Positions 42,326 to 49,332 of a DNA stretch of 64,000 bases are shown here, one piece after another (position 1 is the stretch's first letter; every line of letters begins with the position of its first letter). Below the pieces are notes generated by a model. The model saw only the letters and a program-made list of their open reading frames with translations, ran no database searches and was not told where the DNA came from. The position numbers and the translations under genes were made by a program. The DNA is from Simiduia agarivorans SA1 = DSM 21679 (GTDB taxonomy: Bacteria > Pseudomonadota > Gammaproteobacteria > Pseudomonadales > Cellvibrionaceae): assembly GCF_000305785.2 (NCBI RefSeq), contig NC_018868.3, positions 3,518,270 through 3,582,269 of the forward strand, written 5' to 3'.

Positions 42326-42667
42326 TCAGCAGCAGCTGGCCTGACGATTGGGTCTGTCGCCCATGTTGGCCAGATGCCTTGTGGCGTGGGTGAGAAAGTC
42401 GGGGTTGCGTTGCGCGGTGGATTGCAACAATTCGGCTAACCAGGCGGCGTCGGGATTCAGCCGGTAGTAAACCCATTGGCCTTGTTTGCGATCGAGCAGC
42501 AGACCTGCATTGCGCAATAAAGCCAGGTGGCGGGACACCTTTGGCTGGCTTTCCAGCAGTGCGCAGGTGAGCTCGCACACGCACAGCTCGCCCTCGGCAT
42601 GAATCAGCAGCAGCGTCGTCAGGCGGGTGTCGTCCGCGAGCAGTTTGAACAGGTCTGTGGGTGTCAT
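42326..42667 (-). CDS. arsR: ArsR-family arsenic-responsive repressor
   Basis: A 113-residue ArsR/SmtB winged-helix repressor. The metalloid site [11 protein letters not shown] (CxCxxxC) lies at residues 27-37, at the start of the recognition region, followed by [32 protein letters not shown]. The C-terminal tail ends CC, which may add thiol ligands. It heads the leftward ars operon arsR, GAPDH, arsJ, and would be released by As(III) from the 16-bp-phased operator immediately upstream at 42697-42736. Confidence 0.93.
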   Translation of the reverse strand: MTPTDLFKLLADDTRLTTLLLIHAEGELCVCELTCALLESQPKVSRHLALLRNAGLLLDRKQGQWVYYRLNPDAAWLAELLQSTAQRNPDFLTHATRHLANMGDRPNRQASCC

Positions 42668-42696
42668 AGTGCCTACCAGTTAACACAGGCAGGCAC

Positions 42697-42736
42697 TATA
42701 TATGGAATTTCGTATATATGCTATTTCAGATATATG
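42697..42736 (-). promoter_or_regulatory. Triple-repeat ArsR operator/promoter
   Basis: Three copies of (T/G)ATATATG begin at 42697, 42713 and 42729, exactly 16 bp apart, upstream of arsR. On the minus strand these read CATATATA-type blocks separated by 8 bases, and they also supply AT-rich -10-like sequence. The regular phasing is unusual for the single dyad normally expected of an ArsR box. Confidence 0.6.
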
Positions 42737-42748
42737 AAACAGGTATTG

Positions 42749-43306
42749 TCAGGCGCTCCACAACACCCACACGCCCACACCCACAAACAGCGCCGCCGCC
42801 ACGCGGTGGGCCCAGACCATGGGCAGTTTGCGCATGAGTGCTTCGCCGTAAAACACCACCGGCACATTGGCCAGCAGCATGCCCAGAGTGGTGCCGAGTG
42901 TGACCCAGAAAACACTCTGGTATTGGGCCGCGAGGGCGACGGTGGCCACCTGGGTTTTATCGCCGATCTCGGCCAGAAAAAACAGGATAAAGGTCACCAC
43001 TAAGGCGCCGTATTGGGCCAGACGTGGATCTTCGTCGTCGGCCTTGTCGGGTATCAACAGCCACAGGCCCAGTGCGATAAAGCTCGCGCCCAGCAGCCCT
43101 TGTCCGATACCGGACTGCAGGAACTGGCCCAGCCAAACCCCCAGCCAGGCGCTGGCAGCGTGATTGAGCAGGGTGGCGGCGAGGATGCCGGCGCAGATGG
43201 CCAGCTTGTTCCGGAAGCGCAGCGTCAGCAGTAACGCCAGTAGCTGGGTTTTGTCGCCGATTTCGGCGAGGGCAACGGCAAACGTAGAGGTCAGAAAAGC
43301 GTCCAT
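42749..43306 (-). CDS. TMEM165/GDT1 family Mn2+/Ca2+ transporter
   Basis: A 185-residue membrane protein with six helices arranged as two repeats. Each repeat carries the E-x-G-D-K-T signature: AEIGDKTQLLALLL (residues 14-27) and AEIGDKTQVATVAL (about 112-125). Known members exchange Mn2+ or Ca2+ for protons and export manganese. The start codon lies at the base of a 14-bp stem (43306-43340), which would sequester its poor ribosome site. The stop is 81 bp before arsR. Confidence 0.9.
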   Translation of the reverse strand: MDAFLTSTFAVALAEIGDKTQLLALLLTLRFRNKLAICAGILAATLLNHAASAWLGVWLGQFLQSGIGQGLLGASFIALGLWLLIPDKADDEDPRLAQYGALVVTFILFFLAEIGDKTQVATVALAAQYQSVFWVTLGTTLGMLLANVPVVFYGEALMRKLPMVWAHRVAAALFVGVGVWVLWSA

Positions 43307-43340
43307 ACACTGCGGCCTGGTTTCAACAGGCCGCAGTGTA
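43306..43340 (-). terminator. Long hairpin between degQ and the GDT1-family gene
   Basis: A perfect 14-bp stem (43306-43319 with 43327-43340, for example ACTGCGGCCTG/CAGGCCGCAGT) with a 7-nt loop. It lies 26 bp past the degQ stop and ends on the first base of the GDT1 start codon. No T-run follows, so it may be a factor-dependent terminator, a translational brake, or both. Confidence 0.55.
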
Positions 43341-43366
43341 CCCCGGTTCGGCGCCGGGTGCGCGGG

Positions 43367-44716
43367 TCAGCGGATCACCAGATAGAGCCCATAGCCACTG
43401 CGATTGATGTGCAGCAGCACCGCATCCCGGTCTTTGGCGAGCGCAGCATTGAAGCTTGCCATATCGGTGACCCGCCGCCGGTTGGCGCCGATGATCAGAT
43501 CGCCCGGGCGCAGGCCGGCGTAGGCGGCCTTGCTGGTGGGTTTCAATTGCGTGACCCGCACACCCTCGCCTTGCACTGGTTCAAACTCGGCGCCTTCCAG
43601 CAGCGGGTGCAGATTGCCGGGCAAGCCACCGCCGGACTGGCCATCACCCACGGTGACTTTAACGTCGCGCTTTTTGCCATTGCGCAGCAGCGTCAGTTTC
43701 ACTTTTTCGCCGCGTTCGACCACGCCAATGGCGCTGCGCACCTGACCCACATTGGTGGTATTGCGACCGTCTACCGCAATAATAATGTCACCATTCTCCA
43801 GACCGGCTTTATCGGCCGGCGAGTCCGGATACACTTGAGTAATCAATACACCCTGCTGGCCGTTTTCCAGGCCGAAAGCGCGTTGCAGGTCGGGCGTAAT
43901 ATCCTGAATACCCACGCCAATAGTGCCGCGCCGGACTTCGCCATGGTCGCGGATTTGTTTGATACTGGCGTTGGCCATGTTGGTGGGAATGGCAAAGCCG
44001 ATACCCACATTGCCGCCGGCCGGCGCGATAATGGCGGTGTTAATCCCCACCAGCTCCCCTTTGAGGTTCACCAGCGCGCCGCCCGAGTTGCCGGGATTGA
44101 TGGAGGCATCGGTCTGGATGAAATTTTCGTAGCCTTCAATGCCGAGGCCCGAGCGACCGAGCGCGCTGACGATGCCGGTGGTCACTGTCTGGCCCAGTCC
44201 GAACGGGTTGCCAATCGCCACCACAAAATCGCCCACCCGCAGCGCGTCGGAATCGGCCAGGGGAATTTCGGTGAGCCGGTCGGCGTCAATTTCGAGCAGC
44301 GCGATATCCAGATCCGGATCTGAGCCCATGAGTTTAGCTTTGAACTGGCGCCCATCCACCAGTGCCACCTGAATGTCATCGGCGTTTTTGATCACGTGGT
44401 GGTTGGTCACCACCAGGCCTTTGTCCGCGTCAATAATCACGCCTGAACCGGCACTTTGCTGGCGGCGTTGAGGCCCGCGCGGTTGCTGTTGCGGGGCGTT
44501 GAAAAAATAGCGGAAAAACGGGTCGTTCATCAGCGGGTTGTAGGCCTGCTGCTGGGTGGAGTAAGTGGCGATGTTGACCACCGCCGGGTTGACCCGTTCC
44601 AGCATGGGCGCGAGCGTGGGCAGAGGTTGTGCCTGACTGTCGGACCACGGCAGCGCGGCCTGAGTGGGGGTGGTAAGGGTCAATGCAAGCAACAACCCGA
44701 GCAGCGGACGATACAT
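43367..44716 (-). CDS. degQ: Periplasmic serine protease DegQ/DegP family
   Basis: 449 residues from ATG 44716-44714, with a perfect AAGGAGG ribosome site. A signal peptide (LLLALTLTTPTQA) precedes a trypsin-like domain with catalytic His (VTNHHVIKN), Asp (DPDLDIALLEID) and Ser (NPGNSGGALVNLKG). Two PDZ domains follow (about 250-340 and 360-449, GVLITQVYPDSPADKAGLENGD and LRPGDLIIGANRRRV). It is an envelope protein quality-control protease/chaperone. The short linker before the protease domain fits DegQ rather than DegP. It lies next to two small heat-shock genes but behind their terminator. Confidence 0.93.
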   Translation of the reverse strand: MYRPLLGLLLALTLTTPTQAALPWSDSQAQPLPTLAPMLERVNPAVVNIATYSTQQQAYNPLMNDPFFRYFFNAPQQQPRGPQRRQQSAGSGVIIDADKGLVVTNHHVIKNADDIQVALVDGRQFKAKLMGSDPDLDIALLEIDADRLTEIPLADSDALRVGDFVVAIGNPFGLGQTVTTGIVSALGRSGLGIEGYENFIQTDASINPGNSGGALVNLKGELVGINTAIIAPAGGNVGIGFAIPTNMANASIKQIRDHGEVRRGTIGVGIQDITPDLQRAFGLENGQQGVLITQVYPDSPADKAGLENGDIIIAVDGRNTTNVGQVRSAIGVVERGEKVKLTLLRNGKKRDVKVTVGDGQSGGGLPGNLHPLLEGAEFEPVQGEGVRVTQLKPTSKAAYAGLRPGDLIIGANRRRVTDMASFNAALAKDRDAVLLHINRSGYGLYLVIR

Positions 44717-44730
44717 CCTGGCCTCCTTGT

Positions 44731-44758
44731 AAAAAACGCCCCGGCACAAATCCGGGGC
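44731..44758 (-). terminator. Rho-independent terminator of the small heat-shock gene pair
   Basis: Stem GCCCCGG (44738-44744) / CCGGGGC (44752-44758). On the minus strand it is followed by a run of six T (44736-44731). It lies 17 bp after the stop of the Hsp20 gene, between it and degQ. Confidence 0.85.
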
Positions 44759-44775
44759 AAAAGTCTTTAGGGGTG

Positions 44776-45210
44776 TTAGTGAATCGTGATGGTGCGGCGT
44801 TCAGGTCGCGCGCCGCCAGTGCGCGCGACCTTTAACGTCAATACGCCGTATTTCAGTTGTGCTTCCAGCGTGCTGGCATCGGCATCGGCTGGCAGGGTGA
44901 AGCGTCGCTGGAAAAATCCTGCGCGTGCTATCGACCATTGTTGGCCATCCACGTCAATAGAGCGCTGACGGGATTGGGCGCCACTGATGATCAGTTGGTT
45001 ACCTTCCAGCTCAATATTCAGGTCTTCCTGCGTTAACCCGGGCACCGCGAGTTCTATGTGATAGCTGTTGTCCGATTCCAGCAAGTTCACGCCCGGGCCG
45101 TAGCCCGACAGTAGCGGGCTCCAGTTGGATTGGACCCTGGGCGCTGCCGGTTCATGGCTTTGTGCCGGCTTTTTAAACCAGTTCAACGGGTTCAGGTTTG
45201 CAAAATTCAT
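44776..45210 (-). CDS. Hsp20/alpha-crystallin small heat-shock protein
   Basis: A 144-residue small heat-shock protein. A short N-terminal arm (MNFANLNPLNWFKKPAQSH) precedes an alpha-crystallin domain (about 45-140) with SYHIELAVPGLTQEDLNIELEGNQL, the FQRRFTLPADAD strand and the family signature YGVLTLKVAR (A-x-x-x-n-GVL pattern). It ends RRTITIH. It prevents aggregation of unfolded proteins in the cytosol. It is the second gene after the other Hsp20 gene, 72 bp apart with a 12-bp-stem hairpin between them, and is followed by a strong terminator. Confidence 0.92.
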   Translation of the reverse strand: MNFANLNPLNWFKKPAQSHEPAAPRVQSNWSPLLSGYGPGVNLLESDNSYHIELAVPGLTQEDLNIELEGNQLIISGAQSRQRSIDVDGQQWSIARAGFFQRRFTLPADADASTLEAQLKYGVLTLKVARTGGARPERRTITIH

Positions 45211-45248
45211 GACGGTTTACCTCGCACTCATTTGCTCGTGGCTCACGG

Positions 45249-45276
45249 GGCTGACAACCCCGCAGGGTTGTCAGCC
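45249..45276 (-). other. Intercistronic hairpin between the two small heat-shock genes
   Basis: A perfect 12-bp stem (GGCTGACAACCC with GGGTTGTCAGCC, CGCA loop) lies 6 bp after the first Hsp20 stop. No T-run follows on the minus strand. It could be an attenuator or an mRNA-stabilising element that sets the ratio of the two chaperones. Confidence 0.6.
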
Positions 45277-45282
45277 AACCGG

Positions 45283-45756
45283 TCAGGCTGCCTTGGACGG
45301 CGCAGCTTCGGCCTTGTGCTCCAGCGCCGCTTTGCCTGTGTGATTGATGGCAATGGTGCGTGGTTTCATGGCCTCGGGCAGTTCTTTGACCAGCGCGATA
45401 GTGAGCAGACCATTGACCAACTGGGCATCCACCACTTCCACGTGATCGGCCAGACTGAAGCTGCGCTCGAACGAGCGGTTGGCAATGCCTTGGTACAGGA
45501 ACTTGTGTTCCTTCTCGTCTGCTTTTTTACCGCGTACGGTCAACGTGCCGCGCTCTACTTTGATATCGAGTTCCTGTTCGGTAAAACCGGCGACTGCCAA
45601 GGAAATGGCATAGCGGTTTTCGCCCAGCGATTCGATATTGTAGGGCGGGTAATTACTGGCGCTGCTGTCTGCGCGCAGGGCGCTGTCGAGCAGCTGTGCG
45701 AGACGGTCAAAACCCACACTGTTGCGATAGAGTGGGGTGAGATCAATGGCATTCAT
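45283..45756 (-). CDS. Small heat-shock protein, IbpA-like
   Basis: A 157-residue Hsp20 of the IbpA/IbpB group. The opening MNAIDLTPLYRNSVGFDRLAQLLD matches IbpA, then NYPPYNIESLGENRYAISLAVAGFTEQELDI, YLYQGIA-like FLYQGIANRSFERSFSLADHV and NGLLTIALVKELPEAMKPRTIAI. It protects proteins during heat stress with the second Hsp20. A sigma-32-type promoter lies 103 bp upstream, giving a leader of about 95 nt. IbpA leaders often act as RNA thermometers, but I cannot confirm a ROSE-type structure by eye. The tail is Ala/Lys/Glu rich. Confidence 0.93.
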   Translation of the reverse strand: MNAIDLTPLYRNSVGFDRLAQLLDSALRADSSASNYPPYNIESLGENRYAISLAVAGFTEQELDIKVERGTLTVRGKKADEKEHKFLYQGIANRSFERSFSLADHVEVVDAQLVNGLLTIALVKELPEAMKPRTIAINHTGKAALEHKAEAAPSKAA

Positions 45757-45858
45757 AACATATCCTCATACAGATTAAGCTATACACTACAAATACAATT
45801 GTTGGCGGCCGCACCTGACACAGATTGTGCGCACTTGAGGCCTTGGCCGCAGGGATTC

Positions 45859-45886
45859 AGATAGGGTGATGCTCAGATTTTTCAAG
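45859..45886 (-). promoter_or_regulatory. Sigma-32 (heat-shock) promoter of the small heat-shock genes
   Basis: On the minus strand: CTTGAAA (45886-45880), 13 bases, then CCCTATCT (45866-45859). This is close to the sigma-32 consensus CTTGAAA-N11-16-CCCCATNT. Distance and orientation fit the IbpA-like gene. Confidence 0.8.
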
Positions 45887-45979
45887 CCGGGTCTTTATAA
45901 AATGTTGCAATAATGTTGTGGCGTTATATAGATCCGATCAATAACCGATAACCCTGGTGCTTGTGCACTATCGCGTGAT

Positions 45980-46007
45980 TTGCCAGACTGCCGATACATA
46001 ATATAAG
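45980..46007 (+). promoter_or_regulatory. Predicted sigma-70 promoter of the sterol-desaturase-like gene
   Basis: TTGCCA (45980-45985), a 16-base spacer and TATAAG (46002-46007), 51 bp before the ATG at 46058. It is divergent from the heat-shock promoter. This is a prediction by eye. Confidence 0.45.
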
Positions 46008-46057
46008 CGGCTTTGGGTGGCCCTTGTGGCGTCTGCACCGGGCCGGGGAGACAGTGG

Positions 46058-46870
46058 ATGGATTGGTTGCAAAGGGAAGTCGAACTCTGGCTGAATATTT
46101 TTGCCATCGACACGGCCCGTTATTTTGTCGGCGTGGGTGCCGTGTTGTTTGTGCTGTTTGTACTGGCGCGAGTCTGGTCCGAGCGTTACCGCATTCAATC
46201 CCGGCGGGCGACACGCGCCGATGTCAGGCGTGAGATCAGCTGGTCGCTGCTGACCACAGCCGTCTATGCCTGTGTGGGGCTGTTTACGGTGCGGGTTGAG
46301 CAAGGCGGTGCTTCGCTGATTTATTTCAAGGTGGAAGAATGGGGGTGGCTGTACACCTGCCTGAGTCTGCCGCTGGTATTGATTGCTCACGATGCCTATT
46401 TCTATTGGGTACATCGGGCCTTGCATCACCCGCGCCTATTCAAAGCGTTCCATCGACTGCACCATCTCTCGCGCACACCCACTTCTTGGGCGGCCTACAG
46501 TTTCGCGCCCGGTGAAGCCATACTGATGGCCTTGTTCATGCCGTTGATCGTGGTGCTCATGCCCTTACACGTGTCGGTGATTTTCGTGTTTCTTGCGGTG
46601 ATGATTGTGCGCAACGCCGTGGGCCATTGCGGGGTGGAGTTCCATCCTCGCTGGTGGCTGGATTCGCCTCTGGGTTTCCTGAATACGCCAACCCATCACG
46701 ACCTGCACCACCAGAAATTCAATGGCAATTACGGGCTCTATTTCACCTGGTGGGATAAGTGGATGGGGACAGAGTTTGAAAACTACAAAGCCGCCTTCGT
46801 GAAAGCGGCCAGCGGCGGCGAACCGGTTGCAGGTGCCATCGAGCCGTCAGAGCCGGCGGCCGAGCGTTAA
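46058..46870 (+). CDS. Sterol desaturase/fatty acid hydroxylase family protein
   Basis: 270 residues from ATG 46058 (GGGGAGA ribosome site); a GTG 45 bp upstream is less likely. It is an integral membrane di-iron enzyme with the eight-histidine pattern: HDAYFYWVHRALHH, FHRLHHLS and a C-terminal HHDLHHQKFNGNYG, plus His in VGHCGVEFHP. Five or so helices surround these. It would hydroxylate or desaturate a lipid (fatty acid, sterol or hopanoid) using O2 and an electron donor. It is convergent with the PagL-like gene, overlapping by 24 bp. Confidence 0.9.
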   Translation: MDWLQREVELWLNIFAIDTARYFVGVGAVLFVLFVLARVWSERYRIQSRRATRADVRREISWSLLTTAVYACVGLFTVRVEQGGASLIYFKVEEWGWLYTCLSLPLVLIAHDAYFYWVHRALHHPRLFKAFHRLHHLSRTPTSWAAYSFAPGEAILMALFMPLIVVLMPLHVSVIFVFLAVMIVRNAVGHCGVEFHPRWWLDSPLGFLNTPTHHDLHHQKFNGNYGLYFTWWDKWMGTEFENYKAAFVKAASGGEPVAGAIEPSEPAAER

Positions 46871-47437
46871 CAACAAAGTTGCATCCATGCCTTCATTGGG
46901 CTCGTCCAGCCCGGCATTGGAATAGTGACGATAGCCCAGATTCGCAGACCAGCGGTTTTGTTCACCAAATCGGAAGCCCACGCCGACCTGAGACTGAAAC
47001 ACAAAGTGGTTGCCCTGTTTACGTTCGCCGAGGCGGGTTTCACTGATCCAGGTGGGTGCTAAAGTGCGCACATAAAAAAATGCGTCATGGCTTTTTGCCC
47101 AGGGCAGCGGCAGATTCAATTGAGGATAAATGCTGAGCGCCCACAGTGCGTTGTTCTCGGCATCCGGTGTGTGGGCACTGAGGTGGGCGGCGCTGAACCC
47201 CAGATGCCAGGTTTGCACCGCTGAATACCGGTGGCTGAGCAGGTGTGCGTCCAGTGCGATGGCCCGGTTGGTCTGCTTGTCGGTATGCAACTGCGGGCCG
47301 CCGCCCAGCGCCAGCATCCATTCTGAGGCACTGACCGCGGGGACCAGCCCAAACCACAATACGACAGCGATTAACGTGCAAGCGTGAGTGACCAGCCGCA
47401 ACCCGTTAAGGTGAGTGTCCAACCTGCCAGAATCCAT
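46847..47437 (-). CDS. PagL-like lipid A 3-O-deacylase (acyloxyacyl hydrolase family)
   Basis: A 196-residue outer-membrane beta-barrel candidate. A signal peptide (about residues 13-38, ending PAVSA) precedes amphipathic strands and the PagL motif at 170-185 (RHYSNAGLDEPNEGMD). His171 and Ser173 match the PagL catalytic pair. From memory of the P. aeruginosa enzyme the catalytic Glu position is Asp185 here. PagL removes the 3-O-acyl chain of lipid A. The ATG used overlaps the preceding gene by 67 bp; a TTG at codon 13 would reduce the overlap. It is the last gene of the ECF sigma operon. Confidence 0.75.
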   Translation of the reverse strand: MDSGRLDTHLNGLRLVTHACTLIAVVLWFGLVPAVSASEWMLALGGGPQLHTDKQTNRAIALDAHLLSHRYSAVQTWHLGFSAAHLSAHTPDAENNALWALSIYPQLNLPLPWAKSHDAFFYVRTLAPTWISETRLGERKQGNHFVFQSQVGVGFRFGEQNRWSANLGYRHYSNAGLDEPNEGMDATLLLTLGRRL

Positions 47438-47736
47438 AAGCCCATGCCCGAAACGGTAAACCCGGCGAAGGATATCACCTCTTCACGGCTGGCTGACAGT
47501 AACCCTGCAAGATCAACAGCGGAAATGCCCAGCAGGGAAACCAGCAGCCCCGCCAGCGCGGCCAGTAGCAGAATCAACCAATGGCGTTTATCCATGTGAT
47601 CTGCGGCGGGTGATGCCGTAGGTTTGTTGGCGGTCTCGATACCGGCCATGACGCGGTGCGTAAAACCCTCGTCGGCCAGCGGCGTTTCCTGTTCGCTCAG
47701 CCATTCGGCCAGTGGATCTTTGTGTTCATCAACCAT
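47371..47736 (-). CDS. Putative anti-sigma factor, small membrane protein
   Basis: A 121-residue protein with a cytosolic acidic N-terminus (1-50, DPLAEWLSEQETPLADEGFTHRVMAGIE) and two hydrophobic helices (about 53-75 and 90-115). Start and stop overlap its neighbours: 8 bp into the ECF sigma gene and 67 bp with the PagL-like gene. The order sigma factor then membrane protein, the coupling, and the FTHRVM-type segment are typical of anti-sigma factors. There is no zinc HxxxCxxC motif, so the call rests on context. Confidence 0.6.
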   Translation of the reverse strand: MVDEHKDPLAEWLSEQETPLADEGFTHRVMAGIETANKPTASPAADHMDKRHWLILLLAALAGLLVSLLGISAVDLAGLLSASREEVISFAGFTVSGMGLWILAGWTLTLTGCGWSLTLAR

Positions 47737-48274
47737 GACCCATTGCCTCCGTAGTGGATGAATAATCTGCCATTAATACCTGCAGCGCTGATCTGCCGCG
47801 GTTGATGTGGGTTTTTACTGTGCCCACAGGCAAGTTGAGAATGTCCGCGGCTTCTGCGTGAGTAAAATCCCGTTGGAGACACAGGTGAATACACAAGCGT
47901 TGAGGCTCGCTTAAGCGGGCAAGTGCCCGCGCGATATCCCGACCGGTGCCGGGGTGCGACGCTGTTTGTGGTTCCGCTGTTTCGTCGTTGCAGGCAGTGG
48001 CCGGCTGGTACCTTGCTTTCACATTCAGCCAGTGATTAAACGCGATACGGTACAGCCAGCTGGAAAAGCGCGCCCGGCCGTCAAACTGCCCGAGCTTTTG
48101 CCAGGCCCGGATAAACGCTTCCTGAGCCATATCATCGGCGAGCGCCGCGTCACCGGTCCATTGCCGGGCACTCAGTCGCAGGTTGGATTGATAGGCTGCA
48201 ACCAGCTGGCCAAAGGCGGTGGTGTCACCGGCTTTGGCGCGCGCAATGCACTGTGCTTCCTGGTGGTTATCCAT
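47729..48274 (-). CDS. ECF-type RNA polymerase sigma factor
   Basis: A 181-residue sigma-70-family ECF protein. Region 2 is LVAAYQSNLRLSARQWTGDAALADDMAQEAFIRAWQKLGQF and FSSWLYRIAFNHWLNVKAR. Region 4 is LARLSEPQRLCIHLCLQRDFTHAEAADILNLPVGTVKTHINRGRSAL. Together they redirect RNA polymerase to a small regulon. It overlaps both the DUF6249-like gene before it and the putative anti-sigma gene after it by 8 bp, so all four genes (48632-46847) form one unit. The presence of a lipid A-modifying enzyme in the operon suggests an envelope signal. Confidence 0.92.
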   Translation of the reverse strand: MDNHQEAQCIARAKAGDTTAFGQLVAAYQSNLRLSARQWTGDAALADDMAQEAFIRAWQKLGQFDGRARFSSWLYRIAFNHWLNVKARYQPATACNDETAEPQTASHPGTGRDIARALARLSEPQRLCIHLCLQRDFTHAEAADILNLPVGTVKTHINRGRSALQVLMADYSSTTEAMGHG

Positions 48275-48632
48275 TCACGCGAGCGCTGGGTTTGTCGAGC
48301 TTGTGCAGTATCAGAAATGCCACACCCAGAAAGAGGGGCAGGGCTGCAACGCTGGCGATTTTGGGGCCGGTGAGTACAGTAAGAAAAAACGCCAGGCCAA
48401 GTCCCGTTGCCAGCAATATGGCGCCTACCTTCAGGTGGTTGTCTGGTTTGTTGGCTTCAAAGGCGGCAATCATATCGGCCGGCACAGGCTGGCCCGAGTC
48501 GATCATTTTATTGATGGTTTCGTGCATCAATGCGCGTTTGCGCTTGTACGCCGCGAGCGCCAGAGCAACGATAACTACGGGCGAACCGAATACGAAAATA
48601 ATGCCGAAAATAGGGATAAGCAGGTCTTCCAT
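48267..48632 (-). CDS. DUF6249-like small membrane protein
   Basis: A 121-residue protein with an N-terminal helix (LIPIFGIIFVFGSPVVIVALALAAY), a basic cytosolic loop (KRKRALMHETINKMIDSGQPVPADMI) and a C-terminal pair of helices (about 68-88 and 92-108). This layout fits DUF6249, whose members often lie with ECF sigma factors. It is the first gene of the sigma operon and may be a regulatory or signal-input partner. The biochemical function is unknown. Confidence 0.7.
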   Translation of the reverse strand: MEDLLIPIFGIIFVFGSPVVIVALALAAYKRKRALMHETINKMIDSGQPVPADMIAAFEANKPDNHLKVGAILLATGLGLAFFLTVLTGPKIASVAALPLFLGVAFLILHKLDKPSARVNG

Positions 48633-48705
48633 TGTTTCTCTCCTGAGTAGGTTTACTGGTTAGACAGTCCTGCCTATGGATTTGGATTCAAAAAAAAGAA
48701 ATTTT

Positions 48706-49332
48706 TTACAGATCCCTGGATTCGACGATAGAGATCCCCGGCCTTGGCGCCAGTGCTGAGTTCAGCATTGCCTGTGCAATCTGCCCGGGTCGGACCGATC
48801 GGTATTGCCGGGGTATCAGGGGGTTGAGTAGCCGGCATAACCAGATGGCCAGTTGCTCCGCGGGCCTGGGCTGCGCCCGCGCTGTATCAATCAGGGATGG
48901 CCGGACCCAGGTGACACACGGGTAGCCCAAGGCCGCGACGCCACGTTCCGCCTCATGTTTGGTGCGCAGATAGAAGCTGCCCCTGGCACTGGCACCCACG
49001 GAAGAATTCAGGATGAAATGACTGGCCCCTCTGGCCCGCGCAAGCTTGCCGATTGAAATGGGCAGATCACGGTCAATGCGCGCGAAGGCTGCTTGCGAGC
49101 CCGCCTGCTTGATGGTGCTGCCCAATGCACAGATCACTGCATCCGCGCGCCAATAATCAGCGCCAGGATCAAGCGCGGTAAAATCCACGACCGGATTGTC
49201 GAGTTTTACATGGGTGTTGCCAAGCGGGCGGCGTGTGGGTGCAATGAGCCGGGAAATGCGTGCCTCGCTCAGCGCCAGATCCAGCACAGCCGAACCCACC
49301 GCGCCGGTGGCGCCCAGCAATAGCAGGCGCAC
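48706..49332 (-). CDS. NAD(P)H-binding atypical SDR-like protein
   Basis: A 208-residue Rossmann protein of the NAD(P)H-binding (NmrA/HTATIP2-like) group. Motif LLLGATGAVGSAVLD starts at residue 3; ADAVICALGSTIKQAGS, FILNSSVGA and FYLRTKHEAERGVAALGYP follow, the last carrying a Y/K pair in SDR-like position. It is the last gene of the leftward eight-gene operon, directly abutting the cobalamin adenosyltransferase gene (adjacent bases 49332/49333). It may supply a reductase step or be a redox sensor. Confidence 0.82.
   Translation of the reverse strand: MRLLLLGATGAVGSAVLDLALSEARISRLIAPTRRPLGNTHVKLDNPVVDFTALDPGADYWRADAVICALGSTIKQAGSQAAFARIDRDLPISIGKLARARGASHFILNSSVGASARGSFYLRTKHEAERGVAALGYPCVTWVRPSLIDTARAQPRPAEQLAIWLCRLLNPLIPRQYRSVRPGQIAQAMLNSALAPRPGISIVESRDL

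Noticed and set aside
42309..42686. 126-codon N-terminal extension of the GAPDH gene
   Set aside because: It overlaps arsR completely and has no relation to GAPDH; the ATG at 42308 gives a full-length enzyme.
43307..43366. yybP-ykoY manganese riboswitch before the GDT1-family gene
   Set aside because: The gap is only 60 bp, mostly a simple hairpin, and the conserved multi-loop core is not present.
46058..46870. Beta-carotene hydroxylase or ketolase
   Set aside because: The histidine pattern and length fit the broad sterol desaturase/fatty acid hydroxylase family, and no other carotenoid gene is near.
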